A DNA stretch of 64,000 nucleotides from Glebionis coronaria (taxonomy: Eukaryota; Streptophyta; Magnoliopsida; Asterales; Asteraceae): contig CM046879.1 of the NCBI GenBank assembly GCA_025667525.1, positions 360,486,639-360,550,638 on the forward strand, given 5' to 3'. The position numbers and the translations under genes are program-made. The notes below the pieces were generated by a model that saw only the letters and a program-made list of their open reading frames with translations, ran no database searches and was not told where the DNA came from. Positions 61,641-64,000 of this stretch are shown here, one piece after another. Position 1 is the stretch's first letter. Each line of letters begins with the position of its first letter.

Positions 61641-62416
61641 AACCTCATAATTATTACGAGTGTACGGCTACAGATGGCCAAACGTCGAGTGTAAACGCGT
61701 TAAACAACAATTTTCAAAATCAAAATAACGCGGGTCCATCACAAGAAAATTATAACCAAGGAAACAATTTTTCGAATCAAAACCGAAACAATTTTCAAGG
61801 AAATAATCAAGAAGGAAAATTTTCAAATCAAGGTTATGATCAAGGTCGTAATTTGAGTTGGCAAAATCGAGACAACAATCAAAACTCGAGTTTTCAAAAC
61901 AACAATCCAGGAAATAATTTTTCGAGTGGTAATCAAGGGAATTTTCAAAGAAACAATCAAAACCAAGGGAACTTTAATGCTAATCAAAATAGTTCGTCAA
62001 ACGATTTTCAAGAATATATGAAAACGAATGAGGCTAATATGAGACGATTAAAGGGACAAATTGGTACTTTGAAAAACGACTTTTCCAACACGTTGAAAAA
62101 TCAAAATACAAAGATTGAGCAAGGACAAATCCACATTAAAAAGATGTTTTCGGCCATTATGAACATGTCTTCGGGTGTGTCATTGAGTTCATTACCTAGT
62201 AACACAGTTGAAAATCCAAAGGAACAGTGTAAAGCCACCTCGTCTATTGGAAAAATTCGTGTGATTACCCCTAACCTTGATGGATTTATTGTTGTTCCTT
62301 CTTCTCAACCCTCGACTTCTCGAACGCCTTCATGTTCTAAAGTTGATGGGGTGAACATGGTGACCAAGGAAAATAGTGCACACCCTCGTGTACCTCAAAT
62401 TCCAACCACGGTTTAG
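61641..62416 (+). pseudogene. A2: Gag, 3' part (zinc motif and N/Q-rich tail)
   Basis: Resumes after T at the duplicated bases, completing the motif as GGPHNYYEC. The Asn/Gln-rich tail follows (NQGNNFSNQNRNNFQGNNQ and similar), then MRRLKGQIGTLKNDFSNTLK and KKMFSAIMN. The frame that is broken in A1 near 18376 and 18425 is intact here. A stop at 62414 replaces a Gln codon (caa in A1). Confidence 0.8.
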
Positions 62417-62860
62417 AAAGAGAGCTTTTTCGACCTTACCCAAGTAACCCTTGAAGAAACTTGTGCTTCGATCCTTCTTAAAAAACCCAAAAGGCATATG
62501 CCGAGAAAGAAAGAGGATCCGGGCCAATTTCTACTACCTTGTGATTTTTCCGAGATTAATGGATGTTTAGCCCTTGCCGATTTAGGTGCTAGCATCAATC
62601 TAATGCCTCATTCTCTTTGGAAATTGATGAGATTGCCTAGACTTATCCCCACGAACATGACTATCGAGCTAGGATATTGTACACCACTTAAGCCAATTGG
62701 AATAGCCGAGGATGTCTATGTTAAGATTGGAAAGTTTGTTTTTCCCGCGGACTTCGTCATTTCCGATTATGAGTGTGATCCTAAATATCCCATTATTTTA
62801 GGTCGACCCTTTTTATCGATGGCTCGAGCCGTAATCGACGTTCACGGTGGGAAACTTACT
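62417..62860 (+). pseudogene. A2: aspartic protease
   Basis: KESFFDLTQVTLEETCASIL leads into MPRKKEDPGQFLLPCDF, the active site LADLGASINLMP, GKFVFPADFVISDYECDP and ILGRPFLSMARAVIDVHGG. No lesion lies inside the domain, in contrast to A1, where the frame breaks right after ILGRPF. Confidence 0.85.
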
Positions 62861-64000
62861 ATTAAATATGGGGAGGAGAAAATGGACTTTTTTACGAATA
62901 GATCCCAAGTATCAAATGATCATGATAAAACCAAGGTTTCAAATTCTAATGATTTCAAAATGTTAACTTTAGCGGAAAATATGAGGCTTGATGCATGTTT
63001 TGAAAGAATTAAAATGAACGGTTTTAAAGATGACCATTTTAATGATAAAGAATACGTTTACTTAATTCAAAAGAGTATTCGTAAATTTATGGATGAAAAA
63101 TCACTTTGGGATATATTCGGTGAAACAAGTGAACAACCAATTCCGAAGGGCGACGTTAGTGCCATCACGACAATGACCAAAATGGACTCGTCTTCACCAC
63201 CTTCGAAGGACCACGTCTTTGAGGCTTCAACTTCTAAATCCATTGAAGTGCCTCCATTACCTAGCCCAATACCCATTGAGGCTAAAGGTTTCATCGACAT
63301 CGATCCTCTCGTCATTGAAAAGTCAACTAAGCATAGCCCTAGGGCTTGTAAGACCATGGTTGTGAGTGCTCACATCGACTCTTTCTTTGATGATGATGAT
63401 GGCGATTTTGCCGAAATTGATCACGTGCTTCAAAATCCAAAAGCCATTTTTGAGGATTCTCCCAAAAAGACCTCTTTATACGGGAAGTACGATGATTATG
63501 AGTTTGATCCCGAGATTGAGGAAATTATCGAACGAGAGCTAGCTCTTTTGCCTCCACTTCCACATACGAGTGAGGTAGATTTTTACAAAATCGAGGATGA
63601 ACTTGATGAGTTGGAACGTCTTATTTTTTTATGATGAACCAACTCACGTGACCAAAAATCCCATTCTCGAGGAGTTACCTAATCAACACTCCTTAAATGA
63701 GAATGACGTTTACCACATTTGTGAGGATCTAACTTATCAACGATACCCACAATAGAATGATGGTTTTGTGCTTGATCGTGATCTTTTCGAGAGAGTTTCT
63801 ATAATCTTAAATGAGGGGAATGACAAACCTTTGTTTGACAAGCCTGTCTATGATGAAGAAATCAATGAGATTCCCAATCATGAGGATGACGAATATGTTG
63901 ACCCCGAGGGAGCGGTTTTCTTTGTTGATAAACGTTTTGAGAACTTATACAATCCACCACCCCCTAACCGCGACATAAATTTGGGAATTTTAGTGTGCCT
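62861..64000 (+). pseudogene. A2: acidic C-terminal domain, continues past window
   Basis: Open in frame with the protease to 63634, with the same landmarks as A1 (KGFIDIDPLVIEKS, FFDDDDGDFAEIDHVL, DDYEFDPEIEEIIERELALL). A one-T expansion near 63627 then shifts the frame. The homologous sequence continues (ILEELPNQHS, LDRDLFERVS, YVDPEGAVFF) to the window end with at least one further stop near 63753. RT again does not follow the protease. Confidence 0.75.

Larger units (their letters stand above)
43278..64000 (+). mobile_element. A2: Athila-related element, same type as A1, incomplete in window
   Basis: 5' LTR, tRNA-Asp-like primer site, leader and Gag-protease-acidic frame follow the A1 layout, with element T inserted in the zinc knuckle (48603-61640). 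A2 is clearly a different subfamily from A1: LTRs are only partly alignable, while leader and coding region are close. The 17 bp between the G LTR match and the A2 TG (43261-43277) are unexplained; the candidate target-site duplication ggttt (43273-43277) cannot be checked here. Confidence 0.85.

Overview
The window is plant nuclear repeat DNA: no intact single-copy gene, no rRNA or protein-coding host locus, and no bacterial-type system was found. Almost every base can be assigned to LTR retrotransposons inserted into one another. The protein families (Sirevirus-type Ty1-copia, Tekay-type Ty3 chromovirus, Athila-type Gag with a DLGAS protease) and the wording of their Gag/zinc-finger regions resemble, from memory, elements of Asteraceae such as Artemisia or Tanacetum. 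That assignment is an inference and could not be searched.

Layout. (1) 1-1174: 3' end of an Athila-type LTR (A3, 1-708) sitting in the 3' end of another LTR (L5, 709-1174). (2) 1175-8202, minus strand: a decayed Sirevirus-like Ty1-copia element (S), gag to RNase H, with most of the integrase core deleted; its 5' LTR (7833-8202) is cut by element G. (3) 8203-8316 plus ~33110-43260: a Tekay-like chromovirus (G) with gag, protease, RT, RNase H, integrase and chromodomain, all broken by stops and frameshifts. Its 5' LTR is split by O and its 3' LTR by A2. (4) 8317-31872: element O, an Athila-related element with no capsid domain and no pol, truncated in its 3' LTR. (5) 12682-26257: element A1, a complete 13.6-kb Athila-related element with 3.5-kb LTRs, a perfect CTATC target-site duplication and one Gag-protease-acidic-tail reading frame but no RT, RNase H or integrase, inserted into the O reading frame. 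(6) 31873-33109: a partial duplication of a gene-like fragment between O and G. (7) 43278-64000: element A2, same type as A1, running off the window. (8) 48603-61640: element T, inserted in the A2 zinc knuckle, with two 3448-bp LTRs differing at only about 20 positions but an almost completely decayed interior.

The inferred order of insertion is S, then G into the S LTR, then O and A2 into the two G LTRs, then A1 into O and T into A2. This is a four-level nest on both branches.

The most interesting theme is a group of RT-less, probably trans-mobilised retrotransposons (O, A1, A2). They share a noncoding leader block of about 85 bp, a hairpin plus purine tract downstream of the reading frame (A1 and O), an LTR hairpin with a compensatory base-pair change (A1 and A2) and a matching Gag N-terminus and zinc motif. 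T looks like a second, unrelated case of a recently moved element that could not have encoded its own machinery. All coding regions listed are degenerate; none is claimed to be functional.
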